14,726 nt of DNA from CAZEVY01 sp964515555 (GTDB lineage: Bacteria; Acidobacteriota; Terriglobia; Bryobacterales; Bryobacteraceae): contig CAZEVY010000122.1 in NCBI GenBank assembly GCA_964515555.1, positions 1 through 14,726 of the forward strand. The letters run 5' to 3'. A model generated the notes under the pieces. That model was not told where the DNA came from. It saw only the letters and a list, made by a program, of their open reading frames with translations, and made no database searches. The translations under genes were made by a program, and so were the position numbers. Numbering within the stretch: the first letter of the stretch is position 1; the number at the start of each line of letters is the position of its first letter. Positions 6,896 through 13,592 of this stretch are shown one piece after another.

Positions 6896-6948
6896 CTCCG
6901 TAACAGATCCGTGACCGGACGCGCAACTCCGTTACAGAGCCGCGACCG
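6896..6948. repeat. intergenic imperfect tandem repeat, Solibacter-like dispersed repeat
   Basis: Two 22-base units, 6896-6917 and 6927-6948, match at 19 of 22 positions (CTCCGTWACAGAKCCGYGACCG) with a 31-base period. The second continues into TGAGGGAGCAG. I remember this CCGCGACCGTGAGGGAGC block as a very frequent intergenic repeat in Solibacter/Bryobacterales genomes, but cannot verify that here. The repeat lies in the 175-base gap between the AAA+ gene and the CHAT operon. Nothing else is recognised in that gap apart from the candidate -10. Confidence 0.5.
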
Positions 6949-6985
6949 TGAGGGAGCAGATGCGGAAGGACTTCTGACGCCCCGG

Positions 6986-8215
6986 TTAGTTCCGTCGCGA
7001 GGAGCGCGCGCTGACCGTGCGGGCCGGCTCCACGTAGGCGCCGCGCGACAGGGCCGGCGGAGCGGGCGTGGGAGCGCCGGCCAGTTCCGCCATGGCGTTC
7101 AGTGGCAGCCCTTCGGCCTCGCGATGGAAGCTCAGGTTGTTCTCGCCGCTAAACTCCACCTTCACCCAGTCGCCGCCGCGCACCTGGTCGGTGGCGATCA
7201 GGTTGGAGAGCGGCTGCACCAGCAGACGCTCGATGGCGCGCTTCAGGTGGCGCGCTCCGTATTTCGTGTCGGTTCCCTGCGTCAGCAGGTGATCCTTGGC
7301 TTCGGCTGACATGGTGAAGACGAACGTCTTGTCGCCCGCGGCCGCGCTGAAGACGCGCTGCTGGACAAAGTTCAGTTCGATGTCGAGAATTCGCCGCAGC
7401 TCGGACTCGCCCAGAGGCCGGAACGTTACGATCTTGTCGAGGCGGTTCATGAACTCCGGAGTGAACTTGCGCCGCGCGGCTTCCACGCCGCTGCGTGCGA
7501 TCTTCTGCGACATCTTGGCGTCGGTGGCGTCGGGTTGGGAGGACTGCGCGGCGAAGCCCAGCTTGGGGGCCAGCAGCGATGTCATCTCGGCCGCGCCCAG
7601 GTTGCTGGTCATGAAGATCATCGCCCGCGAGAAGTCCACCTTGCGGTTGTCGCCCAGCGTCAGCGTGCCCTTGTCGAGGATGCCGAGCAGGAGGTTCCAC
7701 AATGCGTCGCTGGCCTTCTCGATCTCATCGAAGAGTACGAAGCTCAGCTTGATGGTCTCGTTGTGGTGCTGGTTCAGGACCTCCTGGCTCAACAGCGGGT
7801 GCGTCTCGCGATGACCCAGGTATCCCGGCGGCGAGCCGATCAGCTTGGCGATCTCGTGGCTGTGCTGGAACTCGGCGCAATCGATCTTGATCACCGCCCG
7901 CGGATTGCCCACCAGGCTTTCTGCGGTGGCTTCCACGATGCGAGTCTTGCCTGAACCCGTAGGTCCCAGGAAGAGGAAGTTGCCCACCGGACGGCCCGGC
8001 GCGCTCATCCCGGTCAGGTGCATCTGATAGATGTTCACGATGTGCTGAATCGCATCGTCCTGACCGACAATCAGGCGTTGCAGGTTCTCTTCCAGCTTGC
8101 GGGCGTCCTGCCCTGTCTTGGTGGGATCGAGTGTTACGTTGGTGACTCTCTGCATCATTGGGTTACCGCCCCCCGATGGGCGTGTCCGCGACTTCTCCTG
8201 CAACCAGGCAGCCAT
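6986..8215 (-). CDS. stand-alone ClpA/ClpB-D2-like AAA+ ATPase
   Basis: The 409-residue product has one AAA+ module of the Clp/Hsp100 D2 type: IVGQDDAI (49-56), Walker A GPTGSGKT (84-91), pore loop GYLG (131-134), Walker B FVLFDE (159-164), sensor 1 TSN (203-205), FTPEFMNRLD with the arginine finger Arg258, and sensor 2 GARHLKR (320-326) in the small domain. The N-domain, first AAA ring and middle domain of full ClpA/B/C, and the ClpX zinc finger, are absent. Between sensor 1 and FTPEF, where ClpA and ClpC carry their ClpP-binding tripeptide, lies LGF (219-221). It should be a hexameric unfoldase; whether it serves ClpP is open. The start is fixed by a perfect AGGAGG nine bases upstream. Last of the five-gene minus-strand run, 56 bases after the dehydrogenase gene. 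Confidence 0.9.
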   Translation of the reverse strand: MAAWLQEKSRTRPSGGGNPMMQRVTNVTLDPTKTGQDARKLEENLQRLIVGQDDAIQHIVNIYQMHLTGMSAPGRPVGNFLFLGPTGSGKTRIVEATAESLVGNPRAVIKIDCAEFQHSHEIAKLIGSPPGYLGHRETHPLLSQEVLNQHHNETIKLSFVLFDEIEKASDALWNLLLGILDKGTLTLGDNRKVDFSRAMIFMTSNLGAAEMTSLLAPKLGFAAQSSQPDATDAKMSQKIARSGVEAARRKFTPEFMNRLDKIVTFRPLGESELRRILDIELNFVQQRVFSAAAGDKTFVFTMSAEAKDHLLTQGTDTKYGARHLKRAIERLLVQPLSNLIATDQVRGGDWVKVEFSGENNLSFHREAEGLPLNAMAELAGAPTPAPPALSRGAYVEPARTVSARSSRRN

Positions 8216-8224
8216 ACGCTAATG

Positions 8225-8230
8225 CCTCCT
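8225..8230 (-). promoter_or_regulatory. Shine-Dalgarno of the AAA+ ATPase gene
   Basis: AGGAGG on the minus strand lies nine bases upstream of the ATG at 8215. This decides for that start over the in-frame ATG pair at 8158/8155. Confidence 0.8.
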
Positions 8231-8271
8231 GGATTCCTTATCGAGCCGTTCATCAGCCCTAAGAGCCGCAC

Positions 8272-9003
8272 TTATCTTTTTTGTGGCCGGGACGGCCGCA
8301 CCTCCACTGCTGAAATGAGAGTCCGCGCTGGCATCCGCAGCACCGTCAGCACGATCTCGGCAATGTCCTCGGGTGCGATCTTCCAGTCCGCTCCGGCTTG
8401 AGCCGAATGCGTTCCGAAGCCCGTATTCACGCTGCCCGGCATGATGGTCGAGACGCGCACGTTGTCGTGGCGATGGTCGAGCATCATGGCTTCGCTGAAT
8501 CCGTTCAGGCCGAACTTGCTGGCGTTGTAGGCGGCGCCGCCGGCGAACGGATTCTTTCCCGCCAGACTGGATATGTTCACGATGAATCCGCCGCCGCGCG
8601 ACCGGAATCGCGCCAGCGCTTCGCGCGCACAAAGGAACGCTCCCGTCAGGTTGGTATCAATCGTCCTGCGGAATTCGTCCGCTGTAAGACGGTCTGTCGG
8701 CGAAAAGATACCCACGCCGGCGTTGTTCACCAGGATATCCACTCCTCCAAACACCTGATCCATGGCGGCGAACAATTGAGAGACGTCCCCCTCGTTGCAT
8801 ACATCGGCGATTTTTCCTATAGCTTTATCCTTCCGGTGACTAAGTAGTTCGCCCAGTGCCCGATCTAGGGCCGATTGGCTCCTCCCGCAAATCCCCACCG
8901 ACGCCCCCGCGCCCACCAACGCCGACGCCACCGCGAAGCCGATGCCCCGCGTACCGCCGGTAACCACCGCGACTTTACCTTTCAAAGAGCTCACCGAATT
9001 CAT
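8272..9003 (-). CDS. short-chain dehydrogenase/reductase (SDR)
   Basis: A classical SDR of 243 residues using NAD(P)H. It shows the Rossmann glycine motif TGGTRGIG (15-22), the structural NNAG (93-96), the catalytic serine in NISS (Ser146, 13 residues before Tyr159) and the catalytic YNASK (Tyr159, Lys163). Arg19 and Arg41 at the cofactor-binding positions suggest NADP(H) preference. The substrate is unknown; the sequence resembles 3-oxoacyl-ACP reductase-like SDRs without proving that role. Start choice: ATG at 9003 has GAGG nine bases upstream. An ATG at 9018 is also in frame with no Shine-Dalgarno, and a GTG at 8994 has GAGGA nine bases before it. All three overlap the end of the upstream kinase gene (29 bases for the chosen start), implying co-translation. 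Confidence 0.9.
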   Translation of the reverse strand: MNSVSSLKGKVAVVTGGTRGIGFAVASALVGAGASVGICGRSQSALDRALGELLSHRKDKAIGKIADVCNEGDVSQLFAAMDQVFGGVDILVNNAGVGIFSPTDRLTADEFRRTIDTNLTGAFLCAREALARFRSRGGGFIVNISSLAGKNPFAGGAAYNASKFGLNGFSEAMMLDHRHDNVRVSTIMPGSVNTGFGTHSAQAGADWKIAPEDIAEIVLTVLRMPARTLISAVEVRPSRPQKR

Positions 9004-9928
9004 TCCTCGTTTCCTCATAAGACATCAGCCCCGCCACCGCGCCCAGGCGCCGCACGCACAGCGCGCCGGCGGCGTTGGCGAGCCGCGCCGCCGCGGCTTC
9101 GTCCGCGCCACGCATCAGCGCCGCCAGGTAGCCGCCCGCGAAGCAGTCCCCGGCGCCCGTAGTGTCCACCGCCTCCACGGGAAACCCCGGACTGACGAAG
9201 TGACCTTCGCGCCCGGCCACCAGACATCCCTCCGCGCCCAGCTTCACCGCCACGCTCCCGGCGCCTGCATCGAGAAGCGCCCGTGCGGCGGCAAGCGGCT
9301 CCTCGACGCCGGTCAGCATGCGCGCCTCCTCGCGATTGACGAACAGCCGGTCCACGAACGGAAGGCACCCGCCGGCGGCCGCCATCCACTCGCCGCGCGC
9401 ATCCCAGCCTGTGTCGAGCGATGTCGTCAGTCCCGCCTTCCGCGCGCCGCGTAGTACCTCGACGGCGCGCCCGCGCACTTGCGGCAGTGCGAAGACATTC
9501 GCCAGGTGGAAGTGCCGGACACCCCCCGGCAGTGGATCGGGGAGCGCCCGTTCGGCGGAGACCTCCGCGCTGGCCCCCGGCCGGTGAAAGAACGCTCGGT
9601 CGCCCTTAACGTTGACCAGTGCGACGGTCGCGGCGGTGCCGGCCTCGACGCGCTCCACCCGCGTGGTGCCGACACCGGCGGCCGACAACGTCGCCAGCAG
9701 CGTGTCGCCGATCGCATCCCGGCCGCAGGCGCTCACCAGGTGCACCGGGACGCCCAGCTTCGCCAGCGTGTAAGAGGTGTTGGCGCCGTTGCCGCCCAGG
9801 TGCTGCTCGATCGATTCTACCCATACGGTGGTGTTCCATCGAATGTCACCCGCGGGCCGCACCAGAACGTCCAGCACCATGTTCCCGAGGCAGAGGACGC
9901 CGCCGGGCCGATCGCCTGCCGACGGCAC
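8975..9928 (-). CDS. PfkB-family carbohydrate/nucleoside kinase
   Basis: The 317-residue protein belongs to the ribokinase/PfkB fold family, which transfers the ATP gamma-phosphate to a hydroxyl of a sugar or nucleoside. It carries signature 1 GGNGANTSYTLAKLG (45-59), the NREE motif (198-201) for Mg-phosphate binding and signature 2 DTTGAGDCFAGGYLA (255-269) with catalytic base Asp261 and the GAGD anion hole. Substrate type (ribose, fructose derivative, adenosine, ketodeoxygluconate) cannot be told. The GTG start at 9928 directly follows the TAG of the upstream gene with no spacer and only a weak purine stretch before it, so it is probably translated by coupling. The 3' end overlaps the SDR gene. 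Confidence 0.9.
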   Translation of the reverse strand: MPSAGDRPGGVLCLGNMVLDVLVRPAGDIRWNTTVWVESIEQHLGGNGANTSYTLAKLGVPVHLVSACGRDAIGDTLLATLSAAGVGTTRVERVEAGTAATVALVNVKGDRAFFHRPGASAEVSAERALPDPLPGGVRHFHLANVFALPQVRGRAVEVLRGARKAGLTTSLDTGWDARGEWMAAAGGCLPFVDRLFVNREEARMLTGVEEPLAAARALLDAGAGSVAVKLGAEGCLVAGREGHFVSPGFPVEAVDTTGAGDCFAGGYLAALMRGADEAAAARLANAAGALCVRRLGAVAGLMSYEETRNEFGELFER

Positions 9929-10852
9929 CTACTGCCCGCCGCCGGCCACCGTCTCCAGAAACGCGCGCTCGATCGGCCAGCTCCCGCGCACCCGAGGCCC
10001 GTCGTGGGAGAACTTCCCCGCCGTCAGCACTCCGCTCAGGTCGCGCGGATTGGGCGACTTCTTCTCCCGCGCGATCAGCCGCCGCAGCGTCTCGGTGGCG
10101 CCCTCAAGCTCGGCGACGATTCGAGCGGCGTCGTCCGGCCGGCGGCAGGTCACTTCGAGTTCCGCCTGTAGGCGGTCGCCCGACGGGCCCAGGCTCAGCA
10201 GCACCCGCCCGCCCTCTCGCACCGCCGATACAAAGGAGCGCGTGCCGGCGGGCAGAAGCGGCGAATCCGCCAGCCGCGCCGACGGGACCAGCACCCAGAA
10301 GGGCCGGTCGGCCGGCATCCAGTCCGCTGCCGCGGCCGGTTCCCCGAGCTGGTCGGCGCCGTATTTTCCCCTGGCTACAGCCACCGCCAACACCTCGGGC
10401 CGGATCGCGAAGAACGATACGTACCGGTCGGGAGCGGTGGCCGGCAGATGGCAGAATCCGTTCAGGCAGCTCCCGCCGCGGCGTCGCGCGTAGGAGTTCA
10501 GCTTTTCCCAGTCGAACCGTCCGCGCAGGACTAGATGTGTCTCCTGGGGGCGAAAGGCGCCCAGAATCGTGTCCAGGTCGGTCCGGTAGTCGAAACCGGT
10601 CTCGCTGACGAAGGCGGAATAGTCTTCCTCGGCCTCCGCCGGCGCGCCGGCCAGCAAATCGAGCAGACCGGCGGCCCGGATGGCGGCGATGTCGAGGTGC
10701 AGCACCACGCTGTCTTCCCGTATCGGCAGGCGCCGCGCGAGATCGGCGGTCGCGGGCCGCCGCGAGCGATGCACCGAGACGACGCCCAGGGTGGCCGCGC
10801 AGGCGCCCACCAGCAGAATCACCAGCTGCCAGGGCCTTATCTGGTACTTCAC
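9929..10852 (-). CDS. membrane-anchored protein of unknown function
   Basis: I do not recognise a named family. The 307-residue product has a short basic N terminus and one hydrophobic segment (about 9-28, LVILLVGACAATLGVV), then a long soluble part that should lie outside the cytoplasmic membrane. Recognisable features are ETGFDYRTDLD near 84, a possible disulfide pair in GGSCLNGFCHLP near 126-137, and two similar-looking halves of alternating alpha/beta sequence. It resembles hypothetical envelope proteins common in Acidobacteria (from memory, not checked). It starts with GTG, 10 bases after the aroF stop, with no clear Shine-Dalgarno, and ends directly at the kinase start. The context suggests co-expression but gives no mechanism. 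Confidence 0.75.
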   Translation of the reverse strand: MKYQIRPWQLVILLVGACAATLGVVSVHRSRRPATADLARRLPIREDSVVLHLDIAAIRAAGLLDLLAGAPAEAEEDYSAFVSETGFDYRTDLDTILGAFRPQETHLVLRGRFDWEKLNSYARRRGGSCLNGFCHLPATAPDRYVSFFAIRPEVLAVAVARGKYGADQLGEPAAAADWMPADRPFWVLVPSARLADSPLLPAGTRSFVSAVREGGRVLLSLGPSGDRLQAELEVTCRRPDDAARIVAELEGATETLRRLIAREKKSPNPRDLSGVLTAGKFSHDGPRVRGSWPIERAFLETVAGGGQ

Positions 10853-10862
10853 ACCAGCAAGA

Positions 10863-11903
10863 TTACACCGCCGCGACAGCCTCCGCCACGCGCGCTTCCT
10901 TCCAGATCGCCAGGTAGGGATCGAGCGACCGCATCATCGCGGCGAATTGCGCCGTGTCGAGCGATTGCGCGCCGTCGCTGACCGCCTTCTCCGGGTGCGG
11001 ATGCACCTCGACCAGCAGCCCGTCGGCGCCGATGGCCACCGCCGCCCGCGAAAGTGCCGGTACCAGGCTGCGCTTACCTGTCGCGTGGCTGGGATCGACG
11101 ACCACCGGGAGGTGGGTCATCTCCTTCAGCACCGCCACCGCGACGATATCGCAGGTGTTGCGCGTGGCCGTCTCGAAGGTGCGGATGCCGCGCTCGCACA
11201 GGATCACTTCCGGGTTGCCGTGGGCCACGATGTACTCGGCCGACATCAGCAGTTCCTTGATGGTCGAGCTGAGGCCGCGCTTGAGCAGCACCGGCCGGCC
11301 CGCCTTTCCCAGCGCCTTCAGCAGCGCGAAGTTCTGCATGTTGCGCGCGCCGATCTGGAGGATGTCGGCGTAGCCGGCGATAAGGTCAACGTCGCGATCG
11401 CTCATCACCTCGGTGATGATGGCCAGGCCGGTGGCCTCCCGGGCACGGGCCAGCAGCTTCAGCCCCTCCTCCTCCATGCCCTGGAAATCGTAGGGCGATG
11501 TCCTCGGTTTGAAGGCGCCCCCGCGCAGCACGCGCGCGCCGGCCGCCGCCACGCGTTCGGCCGACTCCATGATCTGCCCCTCGGACTCCACCGAGCACGG
11601 GCCTGCCATGACGATGAAGTCGTCGCCGCCGATCTCCACGCCCGCCACGCGAATGCGGGTCGGCTCGGCGCGAAACTCCTTGCTGACGAACTTGTAGGGC
11701 GCCGAGATGCGCACCGCCTTCTCCACGGCGGGCATGGCCTCGAGCGACTCCAGGCAGTTGGTGACGTCGCCCACTCCCACGGCGGCGATCACCACCCGCT
11801 CCTGTCCCTCGATGGTGTGAATCTTGTAGCCGAACTCCTCGATGCGCCGGCATACGGCGTCGATGGCGTCCTGGCTGGCATGTAGTTTCATGGATACGAT
11901 CAT
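10863..11903 (-). CDS. aroF: 3-deoxy-7-phosphoheptulonate synthase (DAHP synthase), AroF/AroA-beta type
   Basis: The enzyme condenses phosphoenolpyruvate and erythrose 4-phosphate to DAHP, the first step of the shikimate pathway to aromatic amino acids, in the cytoplasm. The 346-residue product has an N-terminal ferredoxin-like regulatory domain (about 1-70, starting MIVSMKLHAS), as in the Thermotoga-type feedback-controlled enzyme, then the barrel. Motifs include GPCSVES (101-107), RGGAFKPRTSPYDFQG (127-142), IGARNMQNF (184-192), LKRG (207-210), DPSHATG (270-276) and EVHPHPEKA (299-307). Metal ligands are expected at Cys103, His273, Glu299 and Asp310. It heads a run of five minus-strand genes; the next begins 10 bases on. 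A candidate promoter lies about 150 bases upstream, leaving a long leader. Confidence 0.95.
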   Translation of the reverse strand: MIVSMKLHASQDAIDAVCRRIEEFGYKIHTIEGQERVVIAAVGVGDVTNCLESLEAMPAVEKAVRISAPYKFVSKEFRAEPTRIRVAGVEIGGDDFIVMAGPCSVESEGQIMESAERVAAAGARVLRGGAFKPRTSPYDFQGMEEEGLKLLARAREATGLAIITEVMSDRDVDLIAGYADILQIGARNMQNFALLKALGKAGRPVLLKRGLSSTIKELLMSAEYIVAHGNPEVILCERGIRTFETATRNTCDIVAVAVLKEMTHLPVVVDPSHATGKRSLVPALSRAAVAIGADGLLVEVHPHPEKAVSDGAQSLDTAQFAAMMRSLDPYLAIWKEARVAEAVAAV

Positions 11904-12052
11904 GGTTTTCCGCCGGTCATGCGGCTGGCCGGACCTTCACGGCGAGGGCGTTGGATGGGTGCGCTTGAGATCGGTTCCAGGCCAACGCGCTCGCGGGTGC
12001 CTCAGCACCAAAATCGATACGAGTGGGCGCAGTCGAACCGCATGAGACTCCC

Positions 12053-12081
12053 ATTCTACGCGGGTCCCGGCGGGGAAGCAA
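12053..12081 (-). promoter_or_regulatory. candidate promoter of the aroF run
   Basis: On the minus strand, TTGCTT (12081-12076) and TAGAAT (12058-12053) are separated by 17 bases. The -10 matches consensus at five of six positions, the -35 at three. Transcription would begin near 12046 and give a leader of about 143 bases before the aroF ATG. That leader holds a small perfect hairpin (GGTGC, loop TGAG, GCACC). Confidence 0.4.
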
Positions 12082-12116
12082 CCGGCTCGGGACGGCCGCT
12101 GGCCGCCGCCGGGTAA

Positions 12117-12137
12117 GGTCGGCCGCGGCGGCCGACC
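12117..12137. repeat. perfect 21-bp palindrome upstream of the arsR-type promoter
   Basis: Arms GGTCGGCCGC (12117-12126) and its exact complement (12128-12137) flank a single central G. The palindrome ends three bases before the -35 box at 12141 and lies between the divergent aroF and ArsR-type genes. It could be a regulator-binding site or the remnant of a terminator stem; no T-tract follows on either strand. GC-rich palindromes also arise by chance in such DNA. Confidence 0.55.
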
Positions 12138-12140
12138 CTC

Positions 12141-12169
12141 TTGACAAGTTATGTTGTCCAGACAATAAT
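12141..12169 (+). promoter_or_regulatory. near-consensus sigma-70 promoter giving a leaderless transcript
   Basis: TTGACA (12141-12146, perfect) and AATAAT (12164-12169, five of six) are separated by exactly 17 bases. Six bases separate the -10 from the ATG at 12176, so the predicted start site falls on the A of that ATG. No Shine-Dalgarno lies in front of the gene, consistent with leaderless translation. Confidence 0.8.
12143..12165. promoter_or_regulatory. candidate operator of the ArsR-type regulator
   Basis: Three alternating half-sites GACAA (12143-12147), TTGTC (12154-12158) and GACAA (12161-12165) form two overlapping inverted repeats with spacers of six and two bases. They start inside the -35 box and end in the -10 box, where a bound repressor would block RNA polymerase. 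Autorepression by the downstream regulator is the natural inference. Confidence 0.6.
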
Positions 12170-12175
12170 AGCTGT

Positions 12176-12802
12176 ATGGAAGCGCTGGAGTGCCTCACCG
12201 ACGCGCCGCGCGCCGCGGCGCTGCTCGATCCGCTCCGGCTGCGTGTGCTCGGCGAGGCGCGCGAACCGCGCTCGGCCACCGAGATCGCCGGGCGCCTCCG
12301 GCTGCCCCGCCAGAAGGTCAACTACCACGTGCGCGCTCTGGCCCGCGCGGGACTGCTGCGCCGCGCCGGGCAGCGCAAGAAGCGCAACATGATCGAGCGG
12401 CGATGGGTCGCCACCGCGCGGCACTACCTGCTCGCTCCCCAGCTGCTGGGGGATCTGGGCGCCTCCTTCGCCGCCGTCGAGGACGCCTTCAGCGCCGCGT
12501 TTCTGATGGCCCTGACCGCGCGTGCGCAGGACGATCTCGCCGGCGCCCTGCGCGGCGCCGCGGCCCAAGGCAAGCGCCTCTCGACGCTGGGCGTCGAGTG
12601 CGAGTTCCGCTTCGAGAGCGCCGTCCAGCGCGCCCGCTTCACCGAGGCGCTGCAAGAGGCGCTCGTCGGGATCGTCGCGCGACACACCTCGCCGTGGACC
12701 GGACCGGGGCGGCCCTACCGCCTGATCGCCGGATGCTACCCGGTTCCCAGCGAGAGTAACCAGGAGACCACCGATGTCCGAACGAAAACCTCTCGATCAT
12801 AA
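12176..12802 (+). CDS. ArsR-type winged-helix transcriptional regulator
   Basis: The 208-residue protein has an N-terminal winged helix of the ArsR/HTH_20 kind (about 12-75): LLDPLRLRVLGEA, then the helix-turn-helix SATEIAGRLRLPRQKVNYHVRALARAGLL, followed by a basic wing (QRKKRNMIERRW). The C-terminal part (about 85-208) is longer than in metal-sensing ArsR proteins of about 110 residues, and no CxC metal-binding motif lies in the helix-turn-helix, so a non-metal signal is likely. The start is the ATG at 12176, just after a strong promoter; the open frame upstream is fortuitous and would contain that promoter. The gene overlaps the next one by 29 bases. ArsR-type regulators paired with AHSA1/SRPBCC proteins are a common arrangement, which supports a shared function. 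Confidence 0.87.
   Translation: MEALECLTDAPRAAALLDPLRLRVLGEAREPRSATEIAGRLRLPRQKVNYHVRALARAGLLRRAGQRKKRNMIERRWVATARHYLLAPQLLGDLGASFAAVEDAFSAAFLMALTARAQDDLAGALRGAAAQGKRLSTLGVECEFRFESAVQRARFTEALQEALVGIVARHTSPWTGPGRPYRLIAGCYPVPSESNQETTDVRTKTSRS
12762..12766 (+). promoter_or_regulatory. Shine-Dalgarno of the AHSA1-like gene
   Basis: AGGAG lies seven bases upstream of the ATG at 12774, inside the end of the regulator gene. It shows that the downstream gene has its own ribosome entry while the regulator appears to have none. Confidence 0.7.
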
Positions 12803-13589
12803 AGGCCGCCAGGTCCGCGCCGAAATGCGCACCACGGCCTCGCCCGGGGAAGTCTGGGCCGCATGGGCCGACCCCGCGCACCTCCAGCGCTGGTTTCCGG
12901 ATCGCGCCGACGGCGAGGCCAGGGAAGGCGGATCCATGCGCTACTCCTTCGACCGCTTTCACTACGACTTTCCCTACCGCGTGCTGGTGGCCGAACCGGG
13001 CGAGCGCCTGGCGCTCTACGGCGAGCTGGGCGACCGCAGCGGGATTCTGGAGGTCGTCATCGAAAAGGCGGGCGGCGAGACCGTGCTGCGGCTGGTCAAC
13101 TCGGGCTTCCGCGAGGGCGCTGAGTGGGACGACGAGTACGAAGGCGTGGACTCGGGCTGGAAGGTGATGATGGCGGTGCTGAAGCTGTACCTCGAGCAGT
13201 ACTTCGGCAAGCCGCGCGCGCAGGCGTTCCACATGCGGCCCGCCGCATTCGAGTACGACAAGCTGCCGCCGTACTACCTGACGGCCGGCGGCCTGACACG
13301 GTGGCTGGCGCTGTCGGCCTCGATCGGAGGGGTCGGCGCGCCCTGCCGCCTGGAGCTGATCGGCGGCGGAACGCTCACCGGCCACGTCCTCGAGATCACC
13401 CGCCGGGAGACCCTGGTGCGATGGAACGAGATCGACGGCGTGCTGGCGTTCAAGGCCTTCGGCATGGGACCGAAGCGGATGCTCGCGCTGCACGCCATGG
13501 GATGGAACCTGGCCCCGGAGATCGCCGCCGCGATCGAGAACAACATGGTGGCGGCCCTCGACCGCCTCGCCGGAATCGTGGAAAGCTGA
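12774..13589 (+). CDS. SRPBCC/AHSA1-like protein, probable tandem domain
   Basis: The first half of this 271-residue cytoplasmic protein (about 11-147) is an SRPBCC (START/Bet v 1-like) domain of the AHSA1 group: VRAEMRTTASPGEVWAAWADPAHLQRWFPD at the start, a beta-rich middle, and a closing helix GWKVMMAVLKLYLEQYF. The rest (about 165-268) shows a second, shorter set of similar features (LTRWLALSASIG, GGGTLTGHVLEITRRETLVRWNEIDG, a C-terminal helix), so I infer a tandem with a reduced second copy. These domains form a hydrophobic ligand pocket; the ligand is unknown. Its gene overlaps the ArsR-type regulator and has its own Shine-Dalgarno. The protein could be the effector or the ligand-binding partner of the circuit. 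Confidence 0.85.
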   Translation: MSERKPLDHKGRQVRAEMRTTASPGEVWAAWADPAHLQRWFPDRADGEAREGGSMRYSFDRFHYDFPYRVLVAEPGERLALYGELGDRSGILEVVIEKAGGETVLRLVNSGFREGAEWDDEYEGVDSGWKVMMAVLKLYLEQYFGKPRAQAFHMRPAAFEYDKLPPYYLTAGGLTRWLALSASIGGVGAPCRLELIGGGTLTGHVLEITRRETLVRWNEIDGVLAFKAFGMGPKRMLALHAMGWNLAPEIAAAIENNMVAALDRLAGIVES

Positions 13590-13592
13590 CCG

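Noticed and set aside
11960..11990. TGGAACCG in the aroF leader as a T-box element
   Set aside because: Only eight bases match the T-box core. The AGGGTGG part, a specifier stem and a terminator/antiterminator pair are not visible.
12000..12060. tRNA-like GGTTCGACTGCGCCCACTC on the minus strand
   Set aside because: The T-stem does not pair (position 53 G opposite G), and no matching 5' acceptor, D-arm or anticodon arm is found.
12023..12175. Upstream extension of the regulator frame to an ATG at 12023
   Set aside because: The extension has no family similarity and would contain the palindrome, the -35/-10 promoter and the operator half-sites. The winged helix begins right after the ATG at 12176.
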